From contig NZ_BMYS01000014.1 of the NCBI RefSeq assembly GCF_014652395.1, positions 1-64,000 on the forward strand: a DNA stretch of 64,000 nt, given 5' to 3'. The notes beneath the pieces were generated by a model. The model was not told the origin of the DNA, made no database searches, and worked only from the letters and a program-made list of their open reading frames with translations. Made by a program: the position numbers and the translations under genes. This stretch comes from Advenella faeciporci. GTDB lineage: Bacteria; Pseudomonadota; Gammaproteobacteria; Burkholderiales; Burkholderiaceae_B. Each line of letters begins with the position of its first letter. Positions within the stretch are counted from its first letter, which is position 1. Shown piece after piece: positions 62,164 through 64,000 of the stretch.

Positions 62164-63216
62164 ATGGTGAAAATGAAAAAATCCATTGCCAGCTACGCGC
62201 TTGCATCAATATTATGTCTGGCCGGCAGTGCCGGTGCCATGGCACAGGACAAAACCGCTGAAGCGGCCAAAACAGAACGCTACAAACCGAATAATGAATT
62301 GATTGTTGCCATCGAGCCTGCAAATGGCCAGAATCCTGCAGAAGTCGAACTGGGTAAAAAACTGTTTTTTGATCCCCGTCTGTCACGGTCAGGATTCATT
62401 TCCTGTAACTCCTGTCACAACCTGGGCATGGGCGGTAGCGATAACCTGCCAACCTCAATTGGCCACAACTGGCAGGAAGGCCCCATCAACTCTCCTACCG
62501 TGTTGAACTCCAGCCTGAACTTTGTCCAGTTCTGGGACGGCCGTGCGGCAAACTTGCGCGAACAGGCCGGTGGCCCCATTGCCAACCCGCTCGAAATGGC
62601 TTCCTCACATGACCTGGTGGTGAATATCCTTGAGTCCATTCCCCAATACAAAGAAGAGTTCAAACAGGTATATGGTACAGACAGCATCACTATTGATGAA
62701 GTGACCAAAGCCCTGGCTGTATTTGAAGAAACCCTGGTAACACCCAATGCACCCTTTGACCGTTGGTTGAAAGGTGATGAAAATGCCATTAATGACCAGG
62801 AGCTGCGCGGCTACCTGACCTTTAAAAACAGCGGTTGCGTTGCCTGTCATAATGGTGCCAATGCAGGCGGAACCTCGTTCCAGAAAATGGGTGTGATTGA
62901 ACCGTACGTCACCGATAACGAATCTGCCGGCCGTGCCGGTGTTACCGGTAAAGACGTTGACCGTATGATGTTCAAGGTGCCTACCCTGCGTAACGTGGAA
63001 CTGACCTATCCGTACTTCCACGATGGTGCGGCCAATACATTGGCTGAAGCGGTGAACATTATGGGAAGACTGCAGCTGGGCCGCAAGTTTGCAGACAATG
63101 AAATTGAAGACATCGTTGCTTTCCTGAAAACCCTTACCGGTGATCAGCCAAGGTTTGAAATGCCTATATTGCCACCTTCCAGTGATTTGACACCACGTGC
63201 CAAACCATTTGAATAA
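62164..63216 (+). CDS. ccp: di-haem cytochrome c peroxidase
   Basis: Periplasmic enzyme that reduces hydrogen peroxide with electrons from cytochrome c. It has 350 residues from ATG 62164 with AGAGG upstream. The signal peptide ends near AMA-Q (26-28). Two haem-binding CxxCH sites are at 81-85 (CNSCH) and 225-229 (CVACH). The N-terminal domain has VELGKKLFFDPRLSRSG, and the C-terminal domain KVPTLRNVELTYPYFHDG. The FNR-like box upstream agrees with the low-oxygen induction known for this family. Confidence 0.97.
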   Translation: MVKMKKSIASYALASILCLAGSAGAMAQDKTAEAAKTERYKPNNELIVAIEPANGQNPAEVELGKKLFFDPRLSRSGFISCNSCHNLGMGGSDNLPTSIGHNWQEGPINSPTVLNSSLNFVQFWDGRAANLREQAGGPIANPLEMASSHDLVVNILESIPQYKEEFKQVYGTDSITIDEVTKALAVFEETLVTPNAPFDRWLKGDENAINDQELRGYLTFKNSGCVACHNGANAGGTSFQKMGVIEPYVTDNESAGRAGVTGKDVDRMMFKVPTLRNVELTYPYFHDGAANTLAEAVNIMGRLQLGRKFADNEIEDIVAFLKTLTGDQPRFEMPILPPSSDLTPRAKPFE

Positions 63217-63273
63217 GCGGAGCAAGGGTGAAATGGCAATGAACTGATCAGCGGCCATTCAAAAAACCGGTTC

Positions 63274-63311
63274 AAAAACACCTGTCTCGCATCTGCGAAC
63301 AGGTGTTTTTT
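63274..63311 (+). terminator. rho-independent terminator after ccp
   Basis: AAAAACACCTGT (63274-63285) pairs with ACAGGTGTTTTT (63299-63310), with a T run at the end. An inner CGCA/TGCG pair extends the fold. Confidence 0.88.
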
Positions 63312-63484
63312 GATTATGGGATTGCATGAGTCGGGATCTTATAATTGAGATTGGTAACAACTTGTGACTGTTTTGATACAGCTGCTTTTTGTTTTTAAGA
63401 CAAGACAATCATTCTGTCAGCATATTCACTTACAATCACTGGTAATGAAACTGGAAATTATCAAGATCTATTCGGAGAATATGA

Positions 63485-64000
63485 ATGAAGCTTTATTATT
63501 CAACATCGTCGCCTTTTGTCCGTAAAGTGATGATGGTGGCAGAAGAGCTGGGCTTGTTGGATCAAATTGAAAAAGAAACGGTTCAGGTTCACCCGGTTAA
63601 CCGTTTGCAAACACTTATAGCCGTCAATCCTTTGGGGCAGGTTCCTACCCTGATTACTGATGACGGCCAGGTGCTTTTCGACAGCCGGGTTATTTGCGAG
63701 TACCTGAATGAAAAAGCCAATGGCAGCCTGTTTGGCAATCAGGACAGCCGTTGGGGTATTTTGTCCGAACTGACTGCCCTGGATGGTTCGCTAAGTGCCC
63801 TGGTGGCTGCCCGTTATGAAATAAGTGTGCGCCCTGTAGAGTTGCAGTGGCTGGCTTGGGTGGATGCGCAAATGGACAAGGCCCGCACCACCCTGGATTA
63901 TTTTGAAGGCAAGGCCGAATCACTGGAAGGTCGCGCGGATATTGCCCTGTTGGGGCTGGCCTGCTTGTTGGGTTATCTTGATTTTCGTTTTGCCCACTTC
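63485..64000 (+). CDS. glutathione S-transferase, cut by the window end
   Basis: At least 172 residues in frame from ATG 63485; the reading frame stays open to the last base. The N-terminal thioredoxin-like domain begins MKLYYSTSSPFVRKVMMVAE, with Ser-Pro near residues 9-10 in place of a CxxC and NPLGQVPTLITDDG providing the cis-Pro loop for glutathione. DSRVICEYL starts the junction to the helical C-terminal domain. GGAG lies seven bases upstream. It looks like the YibF-type GST. Missing residues at the C-terminus are outside the window. Confidence 0.9.
   Translation, partial: MKLYYSTSSPFVRKVMMVAEELGLLDQIEKETVQVHPVNRLQTLIAVNPLGQVPTLITDDGQVLFDSRVICEYLNEKANGSLFGNQDSRWGILSELTALDGSLSALVAARYEISVRPVELQWLAWVDAQMDKARTTLDYFEGKAESLEGRADIALLGLACLLGYLDFRFAHF

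Overview
The window looks like chromosomal DNA of a betaproteobacterium of the order Burkholderiales. A relative of the Alcaligenaceae is my best guess, from overall protein character and gene order; I could not run a tree or a BLAST search. Base composition is moderate. Genes are tightly packed in short operons on both strands. I see no insertion sequence, prophage, integrase or CRISPR array.

Left end (1-5000, minus strand): a six-gene unit encodes an AhpD-like protein, an acyl-CoA-dehydrogenase-like flavoprotein, a small rubredoxin (too short for most gene callers) and a nitrate/taurine/sulfonate-type ABC importer (ATPase, binding protein, permease). It reads as uptake plus redox processing of an unidentified small nutrient and is the least explained metabolic unit here. 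Next comes a tRNA cluster, Ala(GGC), then Glu-Asp twice, in which the Glu-Asp unit is a recent tandem duplication (5200-5900).

6000-21000: minus-strand housekeeping blocks. These are miaB-ybeZ-ybeY-corC-lnt (tRNA modification, RNA processing, lipoprotein acylation) and queA-tgt-yajC-secD-secF (queuosine insertion and Sec export). Then come upp and a three-gene set of small membrane-associated proteins (DUF883/YqjE/YqjK type) on the plus strand, and ubiD on the minus strand.

21000-34000: a membrane-anchored lytic transglycosylase, an aminotransferase, a protein that looks like a worn-down FAD-binding domain, malic enzyme maeB, a patatin-like lipase overlapping an orphan barstar, rsmE, and the sugar-phosphate genes tkt-gap and pgk.

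34000-47500: a very large alpha-2-macroglobulin with a CLEQ thioester followed by pbpC (a periplasmic defence and wall-repair pair), an NAD-dependent epimerase-like protein, a nitrilase-family hydrolase, and the bd oxidase operon cydA-cydB-cydX preceded by a small DUF2946-like membrane protein.

47500-64000: fbaA, purC-purE-purK-sua5, an M20 amidohydrolase and ghrA, a tail-anchored protein of unknown function next to a MazG-type hydrolase, a zinc alcohol dehydrogenase, queE-queC-queD, ypeA, a 3-hydroxyacyl-CoA dehydrogenase, a BamE/OmpA-like lipoprotein, a di-haem cytochrome c peroxidase, and a glutathione S-transferase cut by the window edge.

Two regulatory themes stand out. FNR-like boxes, each one base from consensus and each spaced like a class II FNR promoter, lie upstream of the cyd unit and of the cytochrome c peroxidase gene, which suggests shared low-oxygen control. 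Several leaders also carry strong inverted or tandem repeats that no gene explains, notably before the macroglobulin gene and before the alcohol dehydrogenase gene.
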